Origin: an uncultured Clostridia bacterium
Lineage (GTDB): Bacteria; Bacillota; Clostridia; Oscillospirales; Acutalibacteraceae
Length of the DNA: 64,000 nucleotides
NCBI GenBank assembly: GCA_945948515.1
Contig: CAMFBH010000001.1
Location: forward strand, 1-64,000
Direction of reading: 5' to 3'
This document shows, one piece after another, positions 57,099 through 64,000 of the stretch (positions are counted from its first letter, which is position 1; the number at the start of each line of letters is the position of its first letter). A program made the translations under genes and the position numbers. Below the pieces are notes generated by a model. It saw only the letters and a list, made by a program, of their open reading frames with translations. It ran no database searches and was not told the DNA's origin.

Positions 57099-58352
57099 TC
57101 ACATCCTTTCAACTGCAACGGAATAAATGAAATCATCGTTTTCTCCGTCCAAAACGGTTTTAACAAAATATCGCATATCATCCATTGCATGATCGTATTC
57201 CTTGCGCGGAGCATCTTTTTTAATGCTGTTATCCCAGCGATACAAGGAAAACTCTTTAATAATATCGGCGCATTCGGGAGCAAAGCAGATTTCATCGTTT
57301 TTGAGCGCAAGGCAAACACGATTAATGCCACTCAAAACATCGTTGTCTGCCTTAATCACTCTGAACTTTCCGTGCCGCTTCACTGTTTGAATGAAGCTTG
57401 CGGCGCTTGGGTCAATAATCAGCGCCTCGATTTCTCTGCTTCCGACAAGTAAAAGAAGCTGTTCGTAATATTCCTCATCCGTGAGCTGAACTCCCTGACT
57501 TCTTGAGGAATGATAGAATTCATCAACTCTGCACCAAACATCTCCGCAGAGTCCCCAAAGTCCGAGCGAAAAGGGATTAACAGTTCCGTAGTCACAGCTG
57601 AGATACCAGCGAGTGATTTCACCCGCAGGCTTTCTGATATGCCTCTTTTCGCTGAACATCGGATAAACAAGACCATCCGCACAAACCCATTTACCCTCAA
57701 TAAATCTTTCATAAAAAGCACCGCTGTAAAGACTCTTGTAGCGTTCGACAACCTCCTTTGAAAGCGAGGGATTGTCCTCCATTCTGAAATGCAGATATAA
57801 CATTTTCTTTTGCTCGTGCTTTTTAATCCACTCTCTGTAAAACCAGTGATACGGATGCTCCGGATTGCAGTTAAACCAGAGCTTTGAATTATTGAGAGAG
57901 CATCTTGCAATCGCCTGTTCAACAAAGGAACGGGGCATAAGCGCCGCTTCATCAAGAAGAACACCGCCGAGCGTCATTCCCTGAATAAGAGAGGCTGAGC
58001 TTTCATCCCGACCTCCGAAGAGATAAAATCTGTTTTTAATATCTCCTCTTGAGATTTCAACATAATTTCTGCTCACCTTCTCACGGCAGGAAAATCCGAG
58101 CTGAGAGAGAATAGGAAGAAGCGGAGTTACAACATTTCTCCTGAGAGATGCAATTGTTTTTCCGCAAAGTGCAAACGAGGTGTTGCTGAATTCATAGAAC
58201 GCCCAGCTCACAAACGAAATGCTCATGCAAAGAGTTTTTCCGCTTCTTACCGCTCCGTCACAGATTATTCCGTTTCTGTCACTGACCGGACTGCTTTTCA
58301 CCCACCAGGTCAGGAGGCTGAGCTGCTTTTCCGAAAACGGCTTAAGACTGTT
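57099..58352 (-). CDS. Terminase large subunit (PBSX-type)
   Basis: The 417-aa DNA-packaging motor. The ATPase part has Walker A GAVRSGKT (about 34-41) and Walker B GVLLDEAALM. The nuclease part has the acidic residues in LSCDYGTVNPFS, ALIIDPSA and YDHAMDDMRYF. The ATG at 58352 is preferred, since homologues begin shortly before the LSEKQL-like block (here FSEKQLSLLTWW); the open frame extends 30 codons further into the small subunit gene. Both domains are complete. Confidence 0.93.
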   Translation of the reverse strand, partial: NSLKPFSEKQLSLLTWWVKSSPVSDRNGIICDGAVRSGKTLCMSISFVSWAFYEFSNTSFALCGKTIASLRRNVVTPLLPILSQLGFSCREKVSRNYVEISRGDIKNRFYLFGGRDESSASLIQGMTLGGVLLDEAALMPRSFVEQAIARCSLNNSKLWFNCNPEHPYHWFYREWIKKHEQKKMLYLHFRMEDNPSLSKEVVERYKSLYSGAFYERFIEGKWVCADGLVYPMFSEKRHIRKPAGEITRWYLSCDYGTVNPFSLGLWGLCGDVWCRVDEFYHSSRSQGVQLTDEEYYEQLLLLVGSREIEALIIDPSAASFIQTVKRHGKFRVIKADNDVLSGINRVCLALKNDEICFAPECADIIKEFSLYRWDNSIKKDAPRKEYDHAMDDMRYFVKTVLDGENDDFIYSVAVERM

Positions 58353-58683
58353 CATTTTCTTCACCGCCGAAGAGCCTGCCTGCATTTTTAACGCCTTCCT
58401 CAAGCGCTTTGTAGAAGCCTGCCGAATCTCCCTCTTTTGCACAACTCAGTTCAAGAAGCTTTTCAAGAGCCTTCATCCTGTCGAAAAATTCAATTTCAAC
58501 AGCTCCGCCCTTTTGCCTTTTAATTTTGCTGACATTGAACAAATCAAGCGCGGGAATTTGGCTTATTATTTCGCTGTCCTCCGAAAAAATAAGCCGAACC
58601 GCATCCGAAACATCACCGAATGCAATTTTTCTGAGTCCCTGCTCAACCTCCTGTTCAACAGTTTTTTTCTTTCTTGCCGTAAC
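58342..58683 (-). CDS. Terminase small subunit, no canonical start codon
   Basis: About 113 codons. VEQGLRKIAFGDVSDAVRLI followed by ALDLFNVSKIKRQKGGAVEI is characteristic of the small terminase that precedes PBSX-type large subunits. The frame is open up to a TAA at 58689-58687 but contains no ATG, GTG or TTG before codon 47 (TTG at 58542). AAGGAG (58695-58690) lies before GTT (58683) and ACG (58680). An ATG at 58687 in another frame opens a 10-codon ORF that reaches an A7 run. It could use a rare start, slip at A7, or be mutated. Confidence 0.75.
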   Translation of the reverse strand, partial: VTARKKKTVEQEVEQGLRKIAFGDVSDAVRLIFSEDSEIISQIPALDLFNVSKIKRQKGGAVEIEFFDRMKALEKLLELSCAKEGDSAGFYKALEEGVKNAGRLFGGEENEQS

Positions 58684-58715
58684 ACATTACTCCTTTTCAG
58701 CCGATTTCAGAGAGC

Positions 58716-58748
58716 AAAAAACGCTCTCACCATTACCCTGTGAGAGCG
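58716..58748 (-). terminator. Intrinsic terminator just upstream of the phage operon
   Basis: On the minus strand a perfect 9-bp stem (58748-58740 with 58730-58722) with a 9-base loop is followed by TTTTTT (58721-58716). It lies 20 bp before the small terminase's ribosome binding site, downstream of a second terminator for the SpoIIQ-like gene. Either it insulates the phage operon or works as an attenuator of it; a weak TATATT box lies between the two terminators. Confidence 0.8.
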
Positions 58749-58780
58749 AAAAATATAGCTTAATAGCACTATAAAAATGA

Positions 58781-58816
58781 AAAAAACAGGCGAAAAAAAT
58801 TTTTTTCAGCCTGTTT
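58781..58816 (-). terminator. Intrinsic terminator of the SpoIIQ-like gene
   Basis: AAACAGGC and GCCTGTTT arms (58816-58809 and 58791-58784 on minus), with a 17-base A/T loop and a T run after it. Confidence 0.8.
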
Positions 58817-58840
58817 ATGCATTAAATGTGAATAATTCAC

Positions 58841-59554
58841 TTAATCTGTTTTGCACATTGCATCAAGCGGATTAACGAGCTTGCTTTTAACACGGATTTC
58901 AAGATGCAAATGTGTATTTTGCGCGCTCTCGCACGGAATTGAGCCGAGCTTTCCGACTGACTGACCCATTTTAATATGCTCGCCCTCGGAAACATCCGCC
59001 TTTTCAAGACCGCAGTATTTTGCAACAAGCTTTCCGCCGTGGTCAACCTCAACAACCGTTCCGTAAAGATGATCCTCGTAAACGGCTGTAACAATGCCCT
59101 TGTTTATTGCCGAAACAACCTCGCCCTTTTCTCCTACGAAATCAACTCCGGTGTGCGCTCTGTAATCCTCCATTGTTTCATCATAGCGCAAATCCTCGGA
59201 ATAGGTTTTCTGAGTTTTACCCTCTCCTATCGGATACTGATAAAAGCTTTTATAAGGAATGTTTTCCGAATCCTGCTGCATTGTTACTTTCTCAGTTGTG
59301 CTTTTTGCGCTCTTCTTGGTTGTTTGTGATGCCGTTGTTTTATTCGCTGTTGTTGTTTCTGTTACGCTTGTAACTCTTTTCTGCACCTCGGTGCTCTCCT
59401 CAACAATAGTTGTGTTTTCATTAACCGAGCCGCTGCTTTTCGGCTGAGAAACAAAATAAACTACAACCGAAAGAGCTATTATTGAAATGCAAACAACGCA
59501 GAAAAGCACCTTTGCGCTTTGACTTTGCTTTTTGCCTTTAGATTTTTCTGACAT
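58841..59554 (-). CDS. Membrane-anchored M23 (LytM) protein, SpoIIQ-like
   Basis: A 237-aa protein with an N-terminal membrane segment (about residues 18-40), a Ser/Thr-rich linker and a C-terminal LytM domain. The zinc ligands are intact: HTGVDF and the HLHLE pair. The layout fits clostridial SpoIIQ, which keeps the zinc site and works at the engulfing forespore membrane; the name is an inference. The true start at 59554 is set by GAGGTG, which is part of the terminator of mfd. It is not a phage lysin: two terminators separate it from the phage genes. Confidence 0.82.
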   Translation of the reverse strand: MSEKSKGKKQSQSAKVLFCVVCISIIALSVVVYFVSQPKSSGSVNENTTIVEESTEVQKRVTSVTETTTANKTTASQTTKKSAKSTTEKVTMQQDSENIPYKSFYQYPIGEGKTQKTYSEDLRYDETMEDYRAHTGVDFVGEKGEVVSAINKGIVTAVYEDHLYGTVVEVDHGGKLVAKYCGLEKADVSEGEHIKMGQSVGKLGSIPCESAQNTHLHLEIRVKSKLVNPLDAMCKTD

Positions 59555-59593
59555 AAAAAACACCTCGGTTATATTATCGCTTACCGAGATGTT
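59555..59593 (-). terminator. Terminator of mfd that contains the next gene's ribosome binding site
   Basis: On the minus strand an 11-bp stem (59593-59583 with 59569-59559, one G-U pair) is followed by T6 (59560-59555), immediately before the ATG at 59554. The descending arm holds GAGGTG, the ribosome binding site of the SpoIIQ-like gene. It has the same design as the hairpin before the pdaA-like gene at 23609-23649. Confidence 0.75.
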
Positions 59594-59613
59594 TTTTATT
59601 CAAAATATTAAAT

Positions 59614-62600
59614 TTATTTTTCAAGCATTGAAGAAAGAGTTTCGCGCACGGTATCAAGAACCGATTCCGTTTCAATCAAGCGAACGGAAATATATGGCTT
59701 TTTGCCGGCCGATAAAAGAACTCTGCCCTTCATTTTTTTATTGAGAAGCGCAACTGTTTTAATATCAATATCATTAAGATAAAACAAAGCGCAACCGTTT
59801 CTCTGCGATATTTCATAAACATCAAGGCTCTGCGCCGTGTTTCTGAGAAGAGATATTTCAAGAAGTCCCCAAACGCTTGCCGGCGGCTTACCGAATCTGT
59901 CGGTCAACTCATCATAAACATCATTTGCCTGTGCATCGTTTTTAACGGCTGCAATTTTTTTATAAATGAAAAGCCTTTGCTGTGTTGAGGGAATATATTC
60001 CTCGGGAATGCTTGCATCTATCTGAAGGTCGATAAGGCATTCCTTTTCGATTTCGTTTTCTTTTTGCTCTCCCTTTTCCTCCGCAACAGCATCTCCGAGG
60101 AGCTTAAGATACATATCGTAGCCTACTGCCTCCATATGACCGTGCTGTCTGTTTCCGAGGAGCGAGCCTGCACCTCTTATTTCAAGGTCGCGCATTGCAA
60201 TTTTAAAGCCCGAACCGAATTCCGTGTACTCTCTTATTGCTTCAAGCCGCTTTGTTGCAATTTCCGAAAGCTCCTTTCCTCTTGTAAAGGTAAAATAAGC
60301 ATACGCTCTTCTCGATGAACGGCCTATTCTTCCTCTTATCTGATGAAGCTGAGCAAGCCCCATTCTGTCGGAGTTTTCAATAATAAGAGTATTTACATTG
60401 GCAACATCAATACCCGTTTCAATAATGGTTGTGCAAACAAGAATATCTATTTCGCCGGAAAGAAGCTTTTCCCAAACACCCGAAAGCTGCTCCTCGCTCA
60501 TTCTGCCGTGAGCAATTCCGACATTTGCATCGGGAAGCTCTTTTTTTATTTTCATTGCCGTGTGCTCTATTGTGTCAATATTATTGTGAAGATAATAGCA
60601 CTGACCGCCTCTTGAAAGCTCCTTTTCCATTGCCTGACAGAGCATTTCAAAATCATATTCAACAACATAGGTTTGAACGGGATATCTGTCACCGGGAGCC
60701 TCTTCAAGCAGGCTCATATCCCTTATACCCGACATTGCCATATTGAGCGTTCTCGGAATAGGAGTTGCGGAAAGAGTTAAAACATCAACGCAAGGGTATT
60801 TTTCTTTAAGCTTTTCTTTTTGAGCAACACCGAAGCGCTGCTCCTCGTCAACAATAAGAAGTCCGAGGTCCTTAAACTTAACTCCCTTTCCGATAATTTT
60901 ATGCGTTCCAACAAGAAGATCCACCGAGCCGTCGGAAAGCTCCTTTAAAATTTGCTTTTGCTTCGGCGCGCTCACAAACCTTGAAAGCATTTCAACCTTA
61001 ACGGGAAAAGCCTCGAGTCGAGATAACGCCGTTCTGTAATGCTGCATTGCAAGAACCGTTGTCGGAACAAGAATTGCACATTGCTTTCCGTCGCTTATGC
61101 ACTTAAATGCGGCGCGCAGTGCAACCTCTGTTTTTCCGAAGCCAACATCACCGCAAAGCAATCTGTCCATAGGAACGCTTTTTTCCATATCGGCTTTAAT
61201 TTCATCCGAACATTTCAGCTGATCCTGTGTTTCTTCATATTCAAATCTCAGCTCAAAATCGCGCTGAAGGTCGGTGTCCTCGCTGAAAGCATAGCCCTTG
61301 AGCGACATTCTTTTTGCATAAAGAGCGATAAGTTCCTTTGCCATATCCTTAACCGAGGAACGAACACGCTCCTTGGTTTTCTGCCAATCCGAAGTTCCGA
61401 GGCGGTTAATTTTAACCTTACTGTCCTCCCTCGGTCCTATATATTTTGAAACAAGGTCGAGCTGAGTAACGGGAACATACAGGGTATCTCCCTTCGCATA
61501 AGAAATCTTAATATAATCCTTTTTAATATTATCTATAATAAGCGGATGTATTCCCTCAAAAACGCCTATTCCGTGCACATTGTGAACAATGTAATCGCCC
61601 TTTGAAAGCTCATCAAGAGAATTGATTGCATCCTTTGAATTAACCTTTTTACTTTTCTTTTTACTTTGGTTTGTTCTTGTGTGGGTTATAAGAGCAAACT
61701 TGATATCGGAATACCTAAAGCCCGAGGAAAGAGTTCCCGGAATAATATTTACCGCTCCGGGAGAAAATTCGCTCGGCTGATTATCAAAATAATATGCCCT
61801 TATTCCCGCCTCGTTCAAATCATATTCAAGCGCTTTCCCCGATCTCGAGGTTCCCGAGGCAATGCAAACCGTATAGCCGTTTTTAACAAGCGGCATAAGC
61901 TCTTCCTTAAGCTGTTCAAATGTTCCGCCCCAAGCGTTAAAGCTTTGGCATTTAAAGCTTGCAAGGCTTGAAACTCGTGTATCAAACGAGCCTCTCGGAA
62001 GGCTGTCAAGATAAACCGCCGCTTTTTCCTCATAAATTGAGCAAAGCTCTGAAAAGCCGAGAACAAATTTATCAAGACCCTTTGCAAGAGTTCCGTCATT
62101 AAGAAACCATTTGATTTCCTCGTTCATCAGCTTTTCGGCGCTTTTGCATTTTTCACAAACTCTTCTGCTTTCGCAAACAAAAAGAAAACCTTTAAAATAA
62201 TCAAAAACACCTTTTGAATTATATATTAGCGGAAGATACTTGTCGGTGCAGGCAAGATGAGCGCCGTTTTTTAAAAGCTCAGAATCGGCATAGAGCGCCT
62301 CGCGCGCCTTAACTGCCTTTCCCTTGAGTGATTTTGCAAATTCCTCAATCTTTTTAACTCCGTCCTCGGCAGACTCAAACAAAACCTCGCTCGACGGAGT
62401 GAGCTCGATTTTATCAATGGTTTTTGTTCTTCGCTGTGTTGAAAGATCAAAATATGAAATCGAATCAACCGTGTCTCCCCAAAATTCAATTCTTACAGGC
62501 TCACTGCTGTGAGGCGGAAAAACATCAAGAATTCCTCCGCGGCAGGCAAACTGACTTGTTCCGTCAACCTGGTCAAAGCGTGAATAACCCGCTTTCACGA

Positions 62601-63063
62601 GCTTTTTGCAAAGCTCCTCCATATTTTCGTCGGTCCCCTGAGTAATTGTTATTTCACGGGCTTTGAGTATTTCGGGAGGCATTGTCATTTGGCAGGCGGC
62701 AGAAACGCTGCACACCACCGCAGAATAATCATTTTTTAACATTCGCGCAAGAACGCCGAGTCTGATATGCTCAAAATCCCTGCTGATACCCTCCACCCTT
62801 TGGAAGTTGAATTCTCTTGCAGGATAGAACAAAACACCCTCCTGAAAAACAGAAAGATCCTCTTTAATTTTAAGGGCGCTTGCCTCGTCGGGAGTGATTA
62901 TTAAAGCCTTTTTATTCTGCTTATTGCAAAGCGAGTGAATTAGGTGAACCTTATTAATATCGGAAAGACCAGTGGCCCCGACGGGCGAACACGGGGTGTT
63001 ACAGGCTTCGTCGAGGCTCAAAAATTCACTGCTTTTTTCAAAAACCTTTGAAAAACAGGACAT
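59614..63063 (-). CDS. mfd: Transcription-repair coupling factor
   Basis: ATP-dependent translocase that removes stalled RNA polymerase and recruits UvrA. The 1149-aa protein has a UvrB-like N-terminal part (with RVEGISRDFEHIR), the polymerase-interacting domain (about 480-560, DYIVHNVHGIGVFEG), the RecG-like motor (GDVGFGKTEVALRAAFK, VDEEQRFGV, LSATPIPRTL) and the TRCF domain at the end. Full length. It follows pth by 14 bp. Confidence 0.97.
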   Translation of the reverse strand: MSCFSKVFEKSSEFLSLDEACNTPCSPVGATGLSDINKVHLIHSLCNKQNKKALIITPDEASALKIKEDLSVFQEGVLFYPAREFNFQRVEGISRDFEHIRLGVLARMLKNDYSAVVCSVSAACQMTMPPEILKAREITITQGTDENMEELCKKLVKAGYSRFDQVDGTSQFACRGGILDVFPPHSSEPVRIEFWGDTVDSISYFDLSTQRRTKTIDKIELTPSSEVLFESAEDGVKKIEEFAKSLKGKAVKAREALYADSELLKNGAHLACTDKYLPLIYNSKGVFDYFKGFLFVCESRRVCEKCKSAEKLMNEEIKWFLNDGTLAKGLDKFVLGFSELCSIYEEKAAVYLDSLPRGSFDTRVSSLASFKCQSFNAWGGTFEQLKEELMPLVKNGYTVCIASGTSRSGKALEYDLNEAGIRAYYFDNQPSEFSPGAVNIIPGTLSSGFRYSDIKFALITHTRTNQSKKKSKKVNSKDAINSLDELSKGDYIVHNVHGIGVFEGIHPLIIDNIKKDYIKISYAKGDTLYVPVTQLDLVSKYIGPREDSKVKINRLGTSDWQKTKERVRSSVKDMAKELIALYAKRMSLKGYAFSEDTDLQRDFELRFEYEETQDQLKCSDEIKADMEKSVPMDRLLCGDVGFGKTEVALRAAFKCISDGKQCAILVPTTVLAMQHYRTALSRLEAFPVKVEMLSRFVSAPKQKQILKELSDGSVDLLVGTHKIIGKGVKFKDLGLLIVDEEQRFGVAQKEKLKEKYPCVDVLTLSATPIPRTLNMAMSGIRDMSLLEEAPGDRYPVQTYVVEYDFEMLCQAMEKELSRGGQCYYLHNNIDTIEHTAMKIKKELPDANVGIAHGRMSEEQLSGVWEKLLSGEIDILVCTTIIETGIDVANVNTLIIENSDRMGLAQLHQIRGRIGRSSRRAYAYFTFTRGKELSEIATKRLEAIREYTEFGSGFKIAMRDLEIRGAGSLLGNRQHGHMEAVGYDMYLKLLGDAVAEEKGEQKENEIEKECLIDLQIDASIPEEYIPSTQQRLFIYKKIAAVKNDAQANDVYDELTDRFGKPPASVWGLLEISLLRNTAQSLDVYEISQRNGCALFYLNDIDIKTVALLNKKMKGRVLLSAGKKPYISVRLIETESVLDTVRETLSSMLEK

Positions 63064-63077
63064 TGCTATTCTTCCTT

Positions 63078-63683
63078 TTAAGAATTATATAAATTCATTG
63101 CTTTATCTGTTTGGCCGTTAACAATAAGCCTAACAGCCTCAGCACAGCTTTCAAGCGCTTCTTTAAGCGCAGGCTCGCTCTCCTTGGGGAATCTTGAAAG
63201 AACCCAATCGGCAAGGTCATAATCGGGGTGCGGCTTTTTGCCGACTCCGATTTTTATTCTCGGAAAATCCTCACTTGAAAGATGAGAAATAATGCTTTTT
63301 ATTCCGTTGTGACCTCCGGCGCTTCCTTTTCTTCTTATTCTGAGCTTGCCCGGCTCAAGGCTTATGTCATCATAAATTATAAGCACCTTTTCGGGTGGAA
63401 TTTTGTAAAATTTTGCCGCCTCTGAAACAGCCTCGCCGCTGTTGTTCATCATTGTTTGCGGCTTCATTAAAAGGCATTTCTTATCGCCTATTTTTACCTC
63501 GGCAACAAGAGAATGAAATTTAAGCCTTTTGATATCTGCTCCTAGCTCGTTTGCAAGAAGCGTTACGGCAAGGAAACCGGCATTATGCCTTGTCATTTCA
63601 TATTTTGCTCCGGGATTACCAAGCCCTGCAATAATATACTCACAGCCGCCCGATGAAAACCTTTTGTTCTTTGAAAAAAACAT
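63078..63683 (-). CDS. pth: Peptidyl-tRNA hydrolase
   Basis: Cleaves peptidyl-tRNAs dropped by the ribosome. The 201-aa protein has GLGNPGAKYEMTRHNAGF with the catalytic His, MNNSGEAV, and the GSAGGHNGIKSI motif. GGAGGGAAAA precedes the ATG. Upstream of mfd, the common Firmicutes pairing. Confidence 0.96.
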   Translation of the reverse strand: MFFSKNKRFSSGGCEYIIAGLGNPGAKYEMTRHNAGFLAVTLLANELGADIKRLKFHSLVAEVKIGDKKCLLMKPQTMMNNSGEAVSEAAKFYKIPPEKVLIIYDDISLEPGKLRIRRKGSAGGHNGIKSIISHLSSEDFPRIKIGVGKKPHPDYDLADWVLSRFPKESEPALKEALESCAEAVRLIVNGQTDKAMNLYNS

Positions 63684-63717
63684 TTTTCCCTCCGTAATCG
63701 CTTAATGTGCATTCAGT

Positions 63718-63748
63718 AAAAAAGACCGCTTGAAATTAATCAAGCGGT
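63718..63748 (-). terminator. Intrinsic terminator of the gene at the window end
   Basis: Minus-strand 9-bp stem (63748-63740 with 63733-63725), 6-base loop and a T run (63723-63718). Confidence 0.8.
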
Positions 63749-63756
63749 GTTTAAGC

Positions 63757-64000
63757 TTATTCGCCGAACTCATCGAAATCACGCTGAGTGTTGATTTCGT
63801 AGTTGTACATATTTTCGTCCTTAACATGATTTTTAATATAATCGTCGCGGTCAAAAATCTTATCGGCAAAGGTTGCCCAGCGCTTAGCAATATCTCTTGT
63901 TTTGTTTGCAAGCACCTCGGGGCTTTCGGGATTAAGCATTTCTGTTGAATATGCTCCCGTATCGTTAACCATTTTAATAATTGCTCCGGGATTATCAAGA
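63757..64000 (-). CDS. C-terminal part of an unrecognised protein, cut by the window end
   Basis: The frame runs from the window edge to a stop at 63757, giving the last 80 residues or so. The segment contains NPGAIIKMVNDTGAYSTEML and KRWATFADKIFDRDDYIKNH and ends QRDFDEFGE. An internal ATG at 63972 is not needed as a start because the frame is open upstream. It is soluble and charged; I do not recognise the family. A terminator follows, so it is the last gene of its unit. Confidence 0.75.
   Translation of the reverse strand, partial: LDNPGAIIKMVNDTGAYSTEMLNPESPEVLANKTRDIAKRWATFADKIFDRDDYIKNHVKDENMYNYEINTQRDFDEFGE

Noticed and set aside
58516..58542. TTG at 58542 as the true start of the small terminase
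   Set aside because: It would remove the conserved first 46 codons (VEQGLRKIAFGDVSDAVRLI), and no ribosome binding site lies before it.
58841..59554. The M23 peptidase as an endolysin of the phage element
   Set aside because: It has a membrane anchor, a SpoIIQ-like layout and two terminators between it and the phage genes.

Overview
The window looks like the chromosome of an anaerobic, spore-forming, low-GC Gram-positive bacterium of the class Clostridia, most likely near Ruminococcaceae/Oscillospiraceae. The evidence is an oxygen-sensitive class III ribonucleotide reductase (nrdD-nrdG), a SpoIIQ-like M23 protein, a PdaA-type deacetylase, a Na+-translocating decarboxylase beta subunit, an iron alcohol dehydrogenase behind a Rex-like operator, strong AGGAGG-type ribosome binding sites and many consensus sigma-A promoters with 17-bp spacers. 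I made no database search; family names come from reading motifs.

Layout. 1-3050: nrdDG with an NrdR-like box. 3049-5176: an S1-domain protein and a Ca2+/Na+ antiporter, on minus. 5299-9800: DUF951, prfA, a fused Sua5-CoaE protein, and an M18 aminopeptidase behind an elaborate RNA leader. 9807-13383: a three-gene MacB/FtsX-like ABC system. 13385-18119: trxA (+), then hisS-aspS-yfbR and mgsA (-). 18135-22638: mreB-mreC-mreD-pbp2. 22683-25518: prfB-mgtC-pdaA. 25621-31108 (+): a zinc-ribbon membrane protein, galU, a ThyX-like protein, a CPBP protease, tadA and the alcohol dehydrogenase. 31122-32291 (-): rpsF-ssb-rpsR. 32302-40734 (-): rimP-nusA-ylxR-ylxQ-infB-rbfA-nrnA-truB-ribF-HAD, with a scrap of a GH29 fucosidase gene behind it. 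40741-43294 (-): M28 peptidase and a secreted beta-helix protein. 43331-43777: a wrecked cell-surface protein gene. 43780-46566 (-): ECF transporter, coaX and DUF1015. 46571-48025 (-): oadB and oadG. 48075-58690 (-): a phage-derived operon. 58781-64000 (-): a SpoIIQ-like gene, mfd, pth and a partial gene.

The most interesting region is 48075-58690. It is a tightly packed, mostly translationally coupled operon with a complete head module (small and large terminase, portal, prohead protease, decoration protein, major capsid protein, connectors) and a complete baseplate/fibre module (LysM protein, gpD/XkdQ, Mu gp45-like spike, gp25, gpJ, gpI, fibre). Compared with PBSX-type myophage order, the sheath, tube, tail chaperone and tape-measure genes are missing, and a 32-codon ORF stands in their place. 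No integrase, repressor, replication or lysis gene lies in or beside it. All but one of its reading frames are intact. The exception is the small terminase, which has no ATG, GTG or TTG start and lies just behind a strong intrinsic terminator. The element could be a domesticated particle or gene-transfer-agent-like system, or a cleanly deleted prophage.

Other points: a bistable-looking leader that can hide the ribosome binding site of the M18 aminopeptidase; two genes (pdaA and the SpoIIQ-like gene) whose ribosome binding sites are built into the terminator of the upstream operon; a methylglyoxal-synthase-like protein lacking three conserved catalytic-site aspartates; and gene relics at 32302-32448 and 43331-43777.
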